From the NCBI GenBank assembly GCA_029204225.1, contig CM055112.1, positions 26,600,118-26,664,117 on the forward strand: a stretch of DNA of 64,000 nt. The letters are read 5' to 3'. Position numbers and translations under genes: made by a program. The stretch is from Diphasiastrum complanatum. Its lineage: Eukaryota > Streptophyta > Lycopodiopsida > Lycopodiales > Lycopodiaceae. The number at the start of each line of letters is the position of its first letter. The first letter of the stretch is position 1. The notes beneath the pieces were generated by a model. That model had not been told where the DNA came from. It searched no databases and saw nothing but the letters and a program-made list of their open reading frames with translations. This document shows positions 45,590 through 58,561 of this stretch, piece after piece.

Positions 45590-47215
45590 TCCATCATTGA
45601 ATAACCCTAGAGTGTTCGGATCTATTGCCTAAGCATAGATCTCGAAGGAGACTAGAAAGAAGCTGGTCTTCCATAGTATCAAATCCATATTCATTGGTTA
45701 TGCTTCTTCAGATAGAATTTACAAGCTATATGATCCATGGTGCGACTCAAGAGCAACAAGACCAAAGATAGGATTATCAGCCTATGCTACCAAGAAGACC
45801 GACAAGAGTGCGCACACAGTTAATTCAGGAACCAACTATTATCGATAAAGCACTCAGTCATTCAGATTGTAATCTTTGGAGAGAAGCAATGGATAAAGAG
45901 TATAGCCCTTTCATCAAAAACCAGACATGTCCATTGTCAAATTGCCTGCCAGTAGAAATTTAATCGATTGCAAATGGATTTTCAAGATTAAATACAAAGC
46001 TAACGGAAGTATCGACCGAAAGAAAGCTCGACTAGTAGCACGAAAATTTTCTCAAATCTCGAATATCGACTACAATGAGACTTTTAGTCCTGTAGTCAAG
46101 CATTCTTTGATCATAACTTTCCTATCGTATGTTGTTGCAGCCAATCTTGAGGTACATCATATTGATGTATAGACAGCCTATCTGAATGGAGTAATCAAAA
46201 AAGATATCTACATAATGCAGCCCAAGGATTACATGCTCAAAGGTAAGGAGAATCATGTATGTAAACTCCATAAAGCACTTTAGGGTTTGAAGCAATCTGC
46301 TAGAGCTTGGTTTCAGATTATTAACACCTTTCTCATCCAACAACGTTACAAACCAAACATTGCCGATTCTAATTGTCTATTTCAAGTAAGTGCAACATTC
46401 TTTTATTGTCATTACTTTGTATGTTGATGACACATTGCTATTCAACAACAGTGTCAATCTAATAAAAGATGCTAAGAAGATGTTGTCCTCAGAATTCAAC
46501 ATGATAGATCTGGGTGAAGCTCATTATTGTCTCAGAATTAATTCACAGAGACAAAGAGAAGAGACTGAGTTACATCACCCAACAGAGGTACATTCATAAT
46601 ACACTCATCAGATATACTCTCATAGATTGCAAGACAGCTCACTCAACAATGGATCTAGGATTGAAATTATCAAAGGATCAATGTCCTCAAACAAAGGAGG
46701 AGAATGAGCAGATGAGAGATTATTCATACCATTCAATATTAAATACTCTCATGTATGTAATTCATGCCCCTAGTATGATCCATTGAAAGGCTCTTATCAT
46801 GATCATGAGATACATTTGAGCTATAAAGAACCAATGCATATGATATGGAGGAGTCGACACCGAAAAAATCCACATACTCAATGGATATACATATGTGAGT
46901 TGGGCGAGAGATGTAGACACTCATAAATCCACATTCTTCCTCAGTTGAAAAATTTGTTATCAGACATTTGTCTAAAGAAGTATGCTACAACAATTGTTTT
47001 ATGTGATAATCAAAGTGCCATTGATTTATCATCTAACCCTAGATTTCATTTTAGGAGTAAGCACATTGAAATTAAATATCACTATGTCAAGATTAAAATT
47101 CTCAATAAAGAAATAAGCTTAGAGTGATGTCGAACACAATACATGACTGCAAATATATATTTACCAAGGCACTGAGCTTTGATGTGTTGGAAAAATGATG
47201 TGAAATGGAGGAGTC
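45590..47215 (+). pseudogene. Copia F RT and RNase H, degenerate
   Basis: Plus strand. Linker with GYASSDRIYKLYDP-like sequence near 45700, RT blocks KARLVARKFSQISNIDYNET, VHHIDV then a stop and TAYLNG, GLKQSARAWF, and a decayed catalytic box near 46420 (YVDDTLLF). RNase H end: LCDNQSAIDLSSNPRFHFRS and KHIEIKYHYVK at 46995-47085. At least three stops. No gag or LTR assigned. Confidence 0.8.
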
Positions 47216-47656
47216 AAAGGAAATGAAGAAGACTAGACATTAGAGGAGTTTTGAGCACCAAAAGGGCCTTTTGTCAAGATGTTGTTTTTGAATTTTCAAC
47301 TATTCGACGTACACCTGGCCCAGTTATATATTTACGCCTGTGAAAGATCGTAACGTTGTTGCCAGTCGATTTCTTTTTTGGAACTTTTTGTTCATGTTTT
47401 TATACAATTCAAAACTCCCACCAGGCAGGGTCCTGACTTGTGATTGGACCGTAATTGCTGCCCGTGAGTTTCTTGAGTGCCCGAGACCTAACACTTGCGG
47501 TTAAAGTAAGTCTATTTTGATCTAACCGTAGTTAGAGTAACATATATGATTTACGAAAGACCACCAACATTTATTACAAATTTGGTTATTTATTTTCATA
47601 CTGATTCAACTACATTTTGTTTCAGACTCTGTTGTTCATCTTCTTTTAGCTTTGCA
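47216..47656. other. Upstream region of the 47657 gene
   Basis: No gene. It may hold the promoter of the following gene; no convincing TATA box is picked out. Confidence 0.3.
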
Positions 47657-48880
47657 ATGGCTTCCGGAAGCCGCAGACCACAAAGCAATATTGTCTCAAT
47701 TTTTGTTTCTAATGAAAAATACTCTGATGGCTCTTGGATACCACGTATCTATAGAAAATTTCACTGGGTTCTCATGCATCCCTCATCAAGAGGTGTTTTT
47801 GGTAAAAGAGAAAATCAAATATGGATTATAGGAATTTTTGAAAAGGTAGAATTTTAGACTTCAAAGTTTCACCCGGTGGTTGATCCATTTCAGAGGTCTT
47901 GATTCAACATGTCTACATGCATAAGGAAATTAGAGTGGAAGGCGTAAGTTCAAATTACAAAATCAAATGCAATTGTAAGTTTTGGAGAATTTTTTGCTTT
48001 GAGCTTTGCATTAATCATTTAGACGTGTATTTGAGTATTTAAATGACATATAATTTTATGGATTTGTGCATATTTGTATCCATCAAGCATAATCGAATGG
48101 CAACCTATACAATCCCTTGTCGGCTTCGTGGACCTTATTCATTCTGATATTGGTCTTCTGCAATACAAGAATCGCTCCACGAGATCACTTTTGGATTCTT
48201 GTATTTCCTTCTATGATCCATTTTACACACCATCCAGTTTAGGTGAAAAATTGGAGGCGATATCATTATCCTCCTTCTCAAGCAAAGAATGGATTCCTCC
48301 AAATTCCACCATAGCAGAGAGCTTCCAATCAAGGTTTTTTATGGACATTCAAAACTGTATGAAATGTAGCACTGGTTCAAAAAACAATAGATTGCACTGG
48401 TTTTTGCCTATTGCAATTTTTGTTGATTTTTTTGTTGAATGTAATATTCGTAGAACAGTGACAATGTTTATTTGTAGTGATTTAACAGACAATATGTTAT
48501 CAAGCCTCCTTGATGATCATTGGGATAAAAAGAGTAATGGCAATATCGAGTGCATAGTTAATAGATCGTCAATGAAATTTAGATATCTTATAGAAAAACA
48601 AGTGCTTTCTTTAACATTTTATTATAGAAGATGGTCCAAAGTTGGCAATGGATGGAAAGCATTGGATCAGGATTTTACAATGAATCATCAAGATCAAATA
48701 GAAATCCAAGTGAGGAAAAATAATTCTACTCTTACAACAATTGAGGTGGAAGAAGATTGGACACTCGATCACATTCGATCAGAGCTTACATTGCTGCAAT
48801 ATGATATTCCTAAACACTTCTGTTTTCGAGTCAACGAGAGATTGGTAGGTGTATGTGTATTTATTTCAGTACACATTTGA
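47657..48880 (+). CDS. Gene of unknown family, two or more exons
   Basis: Candidate start ATG 47657, MASGSRRPQSN..., with a donor AAG|GTAGAA at about 47845. The main exon is about 48088-48845, some 250 codons free of stops, ending at AGATTG|GTAGGTG, a good donor. The last 45 residues (TTIEVEEDWTLDHIRSEL, then IPKHFCFRVNERL) have the beta-grasp-like look of a ubiquitin-fold domain, as an inference. No transposase motif. It converges on the multi-exon gene at 49345-52880, like the pair at 24601-28745. Its long open exon suggests it is younger or under selection. Confidence 0.45.
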
Positions 48881-49344
48881 AATGACTTTCAATGATTTTA
48901 TTTAAACATGTTTCAGTGTTTTCGGTATTGCAATATTTCATTTAACATAATCTCAATGTTGATATTGTTTAACAAGTTTCTTTGATGTACAGGTAAGACT
49001 AAGATAAGAAAGTCGCATAGAGTGCAAGAACTTAAATAGAAGTGTAGAAATTGTTGAAACCACATAAACATTGGGATGATAGACGAGCAACATCAATGTA
49101 ATTTTTCAAAAAAAAAAAAAAAAAAAGGAATACAAAGAAGCCTCAAATGACTTCAAGATTTCATCGAACAATTTGTATTCAGTATTTTGAAAAATTTACA
49201 TTGCTTTTGAAATCGATATAATATATTTGTGGCATTCAGTAATAGCCCATTTTCTATTTGCCTATATATTGTTCTATGGATCATCATGTGATGATATATC
49301 TCTATGTGTCTGTCGAAACTTATGTGACAATATTTACATTTCAA
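48881..49344. other. Spacer between convergent genes
   Basis: May hold a last small exon of the plus-strand gene after the acceptor TTGATGTACAG at about 48983-48993. It includes an A17-type run near 49111. Confidence 0.35.
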
Positions 49345-52300
49345 TCAAAGGTGCCTGAGGCATGAGTTTTCAATCGCATCTTCCACATGGCTCACTCCTG
49401 GTAGAATTTCTTTCTTATTTAGCGCAGTACCAAGTAGGAATCTTGATTCATTCCAAATGGTTATCTTTCCAGGCGTAATGCTACAGGTGCTATCTAAAAC
49501 TCTTGCTTGCTTGTATCCCTTTTCAACTGTAGCATGCTCATTCAAAGGCGTCATTTCTGAATCTTCACTCTCATCATTGTGGGTAGATGAAACTTTTCTA
49601 CATATTGTCATTAATTTTGTGTTATATGTGATGAACAAAAACATTAATATTTTTTTGATACAACATTGAAAAAAAAACAATGATTGTAAATCTGATTGTC
49701 ATTAGATTACTTACGTGATCGATAGCGACGAGAAGTGACAAGCGATGGTACGGGGATAAGCTCGTGCTTCTATGTGAAGCGGGTGACACTTCAGAAGACA
49801 CTCTTTTTGTAGATGTCTTACTAGATCTCAATATTCTAGCCTAAGAAAAGAAAGATCACATGCACTTGTTGTTAGTCAACTACTTATGGAAGGAAAAATA
49901 ATTGTCCAACACAACTATTGGCCTCACATACCTGTTTCTTGGTCGTGACGTGCATGAGTTTGCTCTCACGCATAAACACTTCCTTCTCTTCTACAAGATA
50001 CTAGCCAACGGGAAAGTCTAGCCACTATGGACAACTATCAAAAACCCATAGGCTCCAATGAGTGGCTTTCATTGCAGGTGTGTACATACATTTTGAGTGG
50101 CTAGTATCACACCACTCCCTTGCCATAGGAGGCATCATATCTACAATGTTTTTCGACAATCCTTCCAACAGAAACTTGTATCATTTTAGACAAAAAAAAT
50201 GCCAAAATATCACGTGCATCTGATTGACTTTAGTGGGAGTATTTAGTGCATTGGAAAAAAAACAATAACTAATCTGTACACTGCACGTCATGCAGTTGGC
50301 ATCAACCCTGGATGTCTCTCCGAAACATATGAAGAACGACATTTACCAATCATTTCTGTAAACAAATCTGGAAAATACTTATGTTTCATCTCCAATGTTT
50401 GCATAACAAACTTGGCTGCTATTTTTCGATTGTAGTAGGTCTCAATGGACTGTATAATGTTGTTGTCTGCCTCAATAATTTGGTCTCACAATACCTCCTT
50501 CACGAGATATACCCTGAAGGTCTTGTTATCTGGTTGCAAGCAAATAGAAATATGTACTTGTGAAATGAGTAACGCAAACAAGATAAAAGGAATAATGGTG
50601 AAACATAATAGCAACAAGCAAGGTTGGTTACCGGAAGGTATGTGGTGCTCACATCTATACTCATCACTCTCTATTGACAAAGCAAAAGCAATAGTCGTCT
50701 TTCGTGTTTCCAACAACTTTGTACATGCAATATTGTATAGTCTTTCTTCAGTTACTGAGTGGGGTCTATGTTCCCAATCAATTTTGAGCATAGTGCTACA
50801 AAAATATAGACAAAAGAAGATAAAGATGAGTGGTAATGACTAGCATCAATAAATTGACATAACAATTCAATCCAAGACAAAGCTAGAAAATAAAAAGTAC
50901 ATACTTGAAAAAGGCATCTCCATTTGATGGATTGGCTAAGGTTGCATACTTTCGTGTGGTGCGCCGACACTTAACATCAACAATGTGGAAGGTATTGTAC
51001 CATTCGACTTGGTAAATGTCTTTCGGTAACACTGCCTTCTTTTCTTCCAATGGCCTCAAATCAATTTTATATTCATATTGAGCAAAAAAAAATGTATTTC
51101 ATCTACGACATTCACAAATGTATGCTGGCAACATCATAAATATAGCATGAATAAATAAATCGGTCCACATTTATACTTGAAACACCACCTGGCTCAAAAT
51201 CGCCAATGGACAGCTGTACCAAGGACGATATCCACCCTTTTTTGTTCCAAGACTCAGCTGCTCGGCCATCCATTGTCTATCTTCATCGGGGATGCTTTAA
51301 AAGACTCTTTTTATCTAATTTCCCAAGCGCTCGAATCATACATACCTTGTCGCTTACTGTTGTCTTTACGAATCCGGTTTCATTCAACCTAGGAAATGAC
51401 CAGAAAAAAATGAATCAAAATGTCAAAGAAATCAATCTTGTGAGTTAAATGATAATAACAAAGAAGAATGGAAAATTTTTGTTTCGATTCATTCTGGCGG
51501 TCAAAAGTTCACCCTCGTCTCTTCACTCGCCTCCAAAATAGTCACCTCCACACGTGGGTGTCTTGCAGCATTAGTTGCAAAACCTGCAAGCATATAATGT
51601 CAAAGGACCAATTGCAAGTACAAGAGACTAATTAAATGACTACAGTTTATATAGTGTGCTTACTTCAACTTATTTCCTCCATGAATGCAAAAAGGTGACG
51701 ATTCCCATCACGTGTATAGCATCTTGTTTCTTAGAAATCTCCAATCGGTGTTATGTTCGAGCTCATTCTCAAAATCTGCATTTATATTGCACCATATGAA
51801 ATCCCATGGCGATTTAATCATGGCATCAACAAGTCTTTCCTCAAACGTGGGTGTCTTTAAAGAGCATACAAATTGGCCCTTTTGTCTGACGTAGCCATAC
51901 ATGGAGAACTCATTACAAAGTCGCTTGTAACGATCTCCTAGTTGTCGAATTGACGACACAGTGGGATTGTAGGAGGGGGGTGCTTCAATGAATCTGCAAA
52001 GGGAAAAGAGTTTGCAGAAAACACAAAAAAATTTGAAGTCCAATACACAAAAAGTAAAAATAAAATAAAACACTTGGATTAGCCATTGTTACCTACAATC
52101 TCTCCATGACTTCTTGCAACATGTCAAGATGGAGCTCCTTGTTGTATGAGACAATACGTCCTATATCATTGTCCTCATCATCCACCTCATCGTCATCACT
52201 GTCCACCACAATGTAAGAGCTCTACACACAAAACATTAACAATAAGTGTAACCTTTTTCACGTATGTAATACAGACTTGAACTACTTAGTGTTACAAAAA

Positions 52301-52880
52301 AATCTCACATTTCTTGATTTCTTTTGAGTTGCCATGGAGCTTCTTCTAGATCTTCTCTTTCCTTTTCCACTCGTTTCGCCTTCCACAATTGATGGCGGAC
52401 TCTAAAAAACATAAAAAAGATCAATATGAGAGTTATCACACTCAAAATCAAGGCCTAAACCAAGGAGGAATAGTGTGTTTACATAGCAATTTGGCCACTA
52501 AAATGTAATACCTGAATTCTTGCGCTACTACTCCTAAGTGTAACGCTTGATGATACTACTTGTTAAGATTTTGTGTTCACTTGTAAACTTGTATCTGCTG
52601 CAACAGTCTCATGGGGTCCCGTAGTCCCATGCGGTCCCTACAGGAGAGTAATGTTTAATAAGTCTTGTTTTCAATAACATGAATATGATTGTTTGTATTG
52701 TGTCTGCAAAACAATGATCAAAGATATATCTCACCAAAAAAATTATTGGCCAGGCTACAACACTATCTATTGCATCCCCAAGAACATACACATCAACAAT
52801 GTCATTTTGAATCGAACGTTCCACCTGCACAAATACAAACCACAAGATCAAAAATCAACCTTTGAAGCAAAACACTGAAG
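49345..52880 (-). pseudogene. Multi-exon gene of unknown family with DUF8039-like block
   Basis: Minus-strand exons of 90-300 bp with plausible splice sites. About 52740-52821 reads VYVLGDAIDSVVAWPIIFL between a GTGCAG acceptor and a GTGAGA donor, resembling the block ending in WP found in accessory proteins of plant CACTA-type elements. Then 52512-52636 with one stop, 52315-52395 (Lys/Arg-rich), 52100-52210 (acidic DSDDDEVDDEDNDIG), 51708-52005 (RQLGDRYKRLCNEFSMYGYV), 50640-50830, and 49930-50090 with two stops. Several stops and slips show decay. No catalytic domain recognised. Confidence 0.45.
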
Positions 52881-53620
52881 CTTAAGAAATGTCATTTGCC
52901 AAGCAGGTCAAATGAAAAATTTGAGGACATATAAGAAAAAATTGGATTGGTAACAATGAGGCTCAAAAGTTGTCATGAAAGATAATGGGATCTTTTAGCT
53001 TTCCACCAAAGTGCCACTAGGATTCTATGGATGCAACGAAGGCCATAAAATTGTTGAATGTCCTAATAAGAGAATTTATACAACAAGATAGTACATCTAT
53101 GTGGATGAGACTACATGTAAAATATGTGCAACTGAAGGGCCACACAAGGCTCCCATGTATACGCTTTTATTTATAATAAATATTTGGGCTCTTATTGTCT
53201 ACTTTCAACCAATTTACTCAATACCCTCTAGAAGTCAAACCATAGGTGACTCGTCATGTAGTGATTTGGCCATGTTTGGGATCCATTGGATGACTCGCAT
53301 GCCTAACATGAACAATCAACCCTAACTCTTTCTTTGGTGTAAATAGGGTCAATGGATCATTTTGGCATGATACCTACTTAGCCTTTTTATGGTGAAGACT
53401 TTGTGGTATACTTGCATCAAATTGGGGGAGAACATTTAGGGCTTCCAAACAAGGGAGGTCATGTGGTGTTGGATTTCAAGACTCTAGAGGACCGAATGAA
53501 TCGTCCATCAAGTGATATTGACGTATTTGCTATGATAATGACTTAGAAAATGTAGAATGACCTCTTAAAGATGCAAACTGTGGAAGGCTTTGGCTCTCTC
53601 AAGACTACATTCTAGACAAA
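52881..53620 (+). pseudogene. Zinc-knuckle-like fragment
   Basis: At about 53016-53085 a plus-strand frame reads GFYGCNEGHKIVECPNKR, like a CCHC knuckle missing its first Cys, followed by a stop. After a frame change, DETTCKICATEGPHKAP follows. It could be a gag remnant or a Cys-rich domain. Nothing larger is recognised. Confidence 0.35.
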
Positions 53621-53623
53621 AGT

Positions 53624-54842
53624 TTGTCATCTGTTTATTTGGTTGTTGTTACTACACCTCCCACAGAAAGTGTCCAAAAGCCCACAAATATCGTTGTCAT
53701 TGACCTATGTGAGGAACTTGATATTGAAGACAAGGGTGTTCAGCACAATGACAAAAGTATCGTAGACAAAATTTTGAAAGACAACTCTAGGAACAATTTG
53801 TCTGGAAAACTACTTATGGAATATAGCGTAGTCCAGAAAGTAAACGAGCTGCATGCTCAATACAATGGAAATATTGCATTTTAATTGCTTGCACTTCATG
53901 TGAGTGGCAACTCCCCAATGGCAGGGATGGAACAATGTTACGATGGTCATTGTTGGACAAAACCAATGACAACAAATGTTTATTTTCCAGGCACTATTCG
54001 CAAAAGCTATTGCGGTGGTGTATTTGAGTGCATGAATGGACTTTGTGGAGCTCACACGCTCTCCGGTGCACCAAATCGACAATGTTGGTCTAGTGAGCTT
54101 AAAACCAGACCTCATTTGGGTTGTTCTTTAGATGGTTATGGAACACTAGAATGTTTTTGTTGCAAGAAACAACCAGTTTTTGTGCAGCATGTGTGTACTA
54201 CTGCATGCCAAGCGACACCAATTTCCCCAAGGTAATGATACACCAGGGTTTCCATAATCATGTTGTTCAAGCAGGTTCTTCTCGTTTTGCAATAGTAGAA
54301 ACAAAACGCTTGGTTGACACTATAGTTGCACCTAATAGTAATGTTGGCCCTAGAAAGATACAAATGGAGGTTGCAAAGGAGCTTGTTATTAAGGTTGTGA
54401 CAAGAGATGAAAATTGTGAGAGATTTGAAATGAGTCACCAACAACTAGTAGAACTCTTCGGAGAAATGCAACCATTGGTGTAGACCAATAGGAGCATAAG
54501 GAAAATTGTGTTCAAACAATTATGCTGAAGATTTTAATCGTTACGTATGTGTTTATTATAGTGAGTTGTCAAGTCTAAGTTATTGATTTGTTTTGGCAGA
54601 TTCAAGGAAACCGTCACTGACAACAAAAACAAATTGTTGGAAAGGGCGTGGAAACAAGTTTATTGGAGTTGAAAAGATTGTGTGTTTACGAATTCTTCCG
54701 CGGCAGTAGATTTCCAGGGCAATGCAAAGATGATAATGAAAGTTGCTTTGTGTTTAAAATGTCCACATCAAGACCAGCAATAGGTGTTGACCTTGTCAAC
54801 CGGATGACACGCACAACTAATCATCTTCAGATTTTGTTTTGA
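53624..54842 (+). pseudogene. Cys-rich mobile-element-like protein, degenerate
   Basis: Plus-strand pieces in different frames. 53624-53884 is an acidic linker. 53885-54235 has KSYCGGVFECMNGLCG, then SLDGYGTLECFCCKKQP and QHVC, a Cys-rich presumed zinc-binding module. 54230-54483 has FHNHVVQAGSSRF and ETKRLVDTIVAP, and 54648-54842 has MSTSRPAIGVDLVNRMT. The order of a Cys module followed by a HNH-type stretch and a helical part recalls N-terminal regions of MULE-like transposases, as an inference. The catalytic part is absent. Confidence 0.4.
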
Positions 54843-55944
54843 CAATCATAGTGTTGTTTGTTTCAATTCATGAATGTGTCGTAATGATGCGTCAATGATA
54901 CATTTTTTTAACAGTAATATCTTTTTGTTTATTGAGATCCTCTTGATTCTGTTTATTATAATACTATAAAAATTGACATTATTTTGTGCAACTTAGCTTT
55001 GAAGACACGGTTCAGTTGGATTGTTCTCTGCTATATTGTTGCTAGTCTCAAAGTATTTCATTTTTACCTCATGATGATTTTTATTGTTGTAGGTTCTTGA
55101 TGAATGTCATAAGTAGTTTTTTGTGTCATAGATACAAATCTTTCAAAGAAAAGTCTCTCACCTTTATTGTGGATTGAATGTTTATATGTATGAAATGTCT
55201 ACATTTATGGGCTTAAGAGTCCTATCGTTTTTCTTACAAGTTATGTACGAATTTTGTTATTTTATGTTTTGGAATATTGTACTAACATTTTAGCTCCATA
55301 TGCTTGAATGTTCTAAAGTGAATAGGACAATGGCTTCTCTTTGTGCATGCATAATGCAATTTACTAAAGTGATTTGGCAATATGCAAAGTTAAGGAAAAA
55401 ATTTCTCTTCTAAGATCATGGATATCATACCAACTTACTTGGTCATAGGCACAAATAGATATAAGTGTATTTATCTTGTAAGTGCGTGCATATTTATTAT
55501 GCTGCAATTTTTTATTATGCATATTTATTTATTTATGAGTAAGTGCATGCACATTTATTATGATGCATATTTCTCTTGTAAGTGCATTAAAATGCTAAGA
55601 AAAAACATCATTAAATGCATCTATTTTTTGATTGTCACTTGCCTCTTTGAAGATCTCCGCAATCTTTTCATTGTGGTATTTCATGTAAGATTTGATAGTT
55701 ATTGCCACTTGGAGATGTTGCTTATTGATATTGTTTTTGATGACTCTCAACTAAAAGCTTTTGGAAAAGTCTTAGAATTGTAAAGTTATGAGATATTTAG
55801 TATGAATATAACCACACCGTCAACATATAAGAGTATGGATTTAGAGAAAATGTGCACAAAAATGACAGAGAAAAAGATAGATACTAGAGAAAATTTAATA
55901 AATGCAATGGTGGAAAGCTCACTCAAAAATGACAAGAAGCTCGC
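54843..55944. other. AT-rich non-coding stretch
   Basis: No supported gene. TTTATTATG.TGCATATTT words repeat near 55490-55575. Confidence 0.45.
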
Positions 55945-56583
55945 TTGAGGCCACCCCCCCAAATTGGTGCTAATATTGTTGCATGCTTTAAAAATGATGC
56001 TGATATCCTTGGTCTTAATCTCAATCCTAAGTGCCATTCTACAGATGTTGTAGCCTATGCTCCTTATTTCGATATTGTTCCTAGTTCTATGGTTGTTTTT
56101 CTAGATGATTTGCCTAATCATTCAACAGCTCTACATATGTCATATGCATCTACATTCCATGATACTCTAGCTTTATTTTCTACATCTATGTTTGAGCTAT
56201 GTGCTAGTTCTCTTGCTGCTTATACGATTCCTTCAAAGAATGTTTTTCATATAGTTGATGCAGCTTATTTTGTTAAGCTCCTTCTAGATGAGTGTGCACA
56301 TCTCCTTCAATATCCTTGTGCTCCTATATATGACTTTGCTATATTCGAATACACTCTTGAGCCTTATGAATCCCTTGGACTTTTGAGTCTACTTTCCTGG
56401 ATACTACTATACCTTCTTGGACATTGCGGATACCTTGGCTTGTTGCACAGAGTTGTTGCTATGATTGCCAAGCTGTGCTTTTCATGTGGTATTCCAGTTA
56501 TCTTTAGATATCTCAGTTGTTTAGATCCGCATATCGAGACTTTCTTCTTAATGATTCTTGGGCTATCAGAGTGCCTTGAGTGA
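55945..56583 (+). CDS. Hypothetical open frame, 212 residues, next to LTR-like sequence
   Basis: Single open frame rich in Leu, Ser, Tyr and Ala. LLSLLSWILLYLLGHCGYLG near residue 145 is strongly hydrophobic and could be a membrane segment. No family recognised. About 250 bp after its stop comes a retroelement-like 3' end, so it may be an accessory frame of a gypsy-type element. Confidence 0.35.
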   Translation: MRPPPQIGANIVACFKNDADILGLNLNPKCHSTDVVAYAPYFDIVPSSMVVFLDDLPNHSTALHMSYASTFHDTLALFSTSMFELCASSLAAYTIPSKNVFHIVDAAYFVKLLLDECAHLLQYPCAPIYDFAIFEYTLEPYESLGLLSLLSWILLYLLGHCGYLGLLHRVVAMIAKLCFSCGIPVIFRYLSCLDPHIETFFLMILGLSECLE

Positions 56584-56799
56584 GTTTCCTTCTCGCCTGA
56601 TTTCCTTTATGCATCTACATCAGTTTTTGGTAGTTGCTTATAGTTGACATATAGTGCTTTGTGGAGTTTGTGTTGCTTTTGGAGTACCTGTTGTGACGAA
56701 TGACCCTTCAATATTTCCATCAGTTCATGCATTATTTCTCCTATATTATGATTACTTACATTATTTTTTTAGTTCTTATGATTGGCTATTGCCATAGCT

Positions 56800-57027
56800 A
56801 ATGCTTGGGACCAACATTTTGGACAATGTTTTTTTAAAGTAGGGGAGAATTATATATTGGGTATATAGCCCCTAACTAGTAAACCCTTAGGTATTGGGCC
56901 ATTACCATTGAAGGCATGTTCTTATGGGACCCAAGGACCCATTTTTTCTAGAAGCTTCCTTTAGGGCTTCTATGTGGGTATAAGTAGGACACATTGTTAT
57001 TCGTTACTTGAATTATGATATTGATCT

Positions 57028-57100
<73 letters not shown>

Positions 57101-57115
57101 CCTTATTACTTCTCT
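56800..57115 (+). repeat. Putative gypsy-type polypurine tract and LTR start
   Basis: CTTGGGACCAACATTTTGGA followed by AAAGTAGGGGAGAATTA resembles the GGGGA-rich 3' ends of plant gypsy elements. The sequence after it has a TATAAGTAGG near 56980. LTR limits are not determined. Confidence 0.4.
57030..57096. repeat. (TC)n microsatellite
   Basis: Uninterrupted TC run of about 33 units. Confidence 0.95.
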
Positions 57116-58561
57116 CCTTCCATTGCTTGTAGGGCTATGGCTATGAGCGCATCTAATGTCTCTTAGCTATTCTTGTAGTGATGAGTCTATGCTATCTCAT
57201 ATCTGATCTTTATGTTGTCTATGTTGTCTCATATCAGATCTTTATGCTTTATTGATAGTAATATTTGTGAATCTGTTCATAACTCTACTACATTCCAAAG
57301 TTTAAAGAATTCCATGAATGTCAACCCTTTGGAGAGTTGTGCCGATCTGAACTCTTACTTCTATTCCTATTTCCTCTTCTATCAGGATCTTCTGAAATTT
57401 CACTTTTCATTTAGTTCATAACTGAGCGCTAGGCTTTTTGCAACTGGCTCTAGGCCCAAAAAACATGCAAACATCATAGTTTTATATTGGAATGACCCAA
57501 AAGCTACTAAGTGAGACACCAAAACATAAGAATCAGAATACAGAAGTTATGTACACATACGAGTCTTTGATATCCCAAAGGAATGACAAATAGAAGAAGA
57601 ATCACCAGATACTTACAAATTAAGCACATGATTTGAAGGTTACAAAACTTTGTACATCGTCCTTCTGTGAAGAAGGCTTTTACATTTTGAGTAGAATTAT
57701 CTAAAACACGAAGACATTAAATAGTTTTGGATAACAAAAAATCACCGTTCTTATAAGGCAATACCTTATAGAGATCCACAACAAGCAAGCAACAGAATTT
57801 CCTCCAGAACTTTGTATAATGGCCCCAGTAAAGCAGTAGGCAACATTGTTGAAGCTCTTAGTCTATGCGGTGTTGAGAGCCCTTACTCAAATCAGCCCGA
57901 GTCATTTTTTACCTCTTTTGAGTGCAAAGGAAAGTGTGAAAGAAGCTACATGGATAAGAACCAATATGACAAAATAGGTTGAGGCAATAGTCATAATCAG
58001 AGTCTCAGAGACTGAAGAAAACTGGTTAGGACAATTTGTTTGCGAGGCTTCCCATCAACCATGAATTCCCATGCAAAAGAACTAGAATTTCACCACAGAT
58101 CCATGCAATTTATCCCAAACCAGACTTGGTACCACAATGTTCTGTAAGTTGCACTTTCAAAGTGTGATTGTCACAGAAAATGCATTTATCTGCTCTGACA
58201 GTTTCCAAATATAATAGGTGCACTCCACAAAAGGTAGTGACAAGAACACAGACCACTACCAAGACTTGTTAACAATAACAACAAATAAAGTGATTCAAAT
58301 TATCATGGATTAGCTGAATTACCTGCTTTTTCAATGTATACGCTTGCCAGCCATAAAACAAGAATCATTCTAGTAGTCAATGTTCAGGAACTGACTTGAG
58401 CATGGTCTTTCATGGCACACAAGCCACTAGAGAAAAGCTGCCGATTTACGGTAAGACAATAAGAACATCCATTAACAAAAAAAGAAATGCAACGTTCCAG
58501 CCATCAAATATGCAACATTCCAGCCATCAAATATGCAAGTCCAATCGAAACACTTATCCCG
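57116..58561. other. Downstream region of YKT6
   Basis: No other gene supported. It should contain the YKT6 3' untranslated region directly left of 58562. A 20-bp local repeat (ACATTCCAGCCATCAAATATGCAA type) is at about 58494-58536. Confidence 0.45.
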
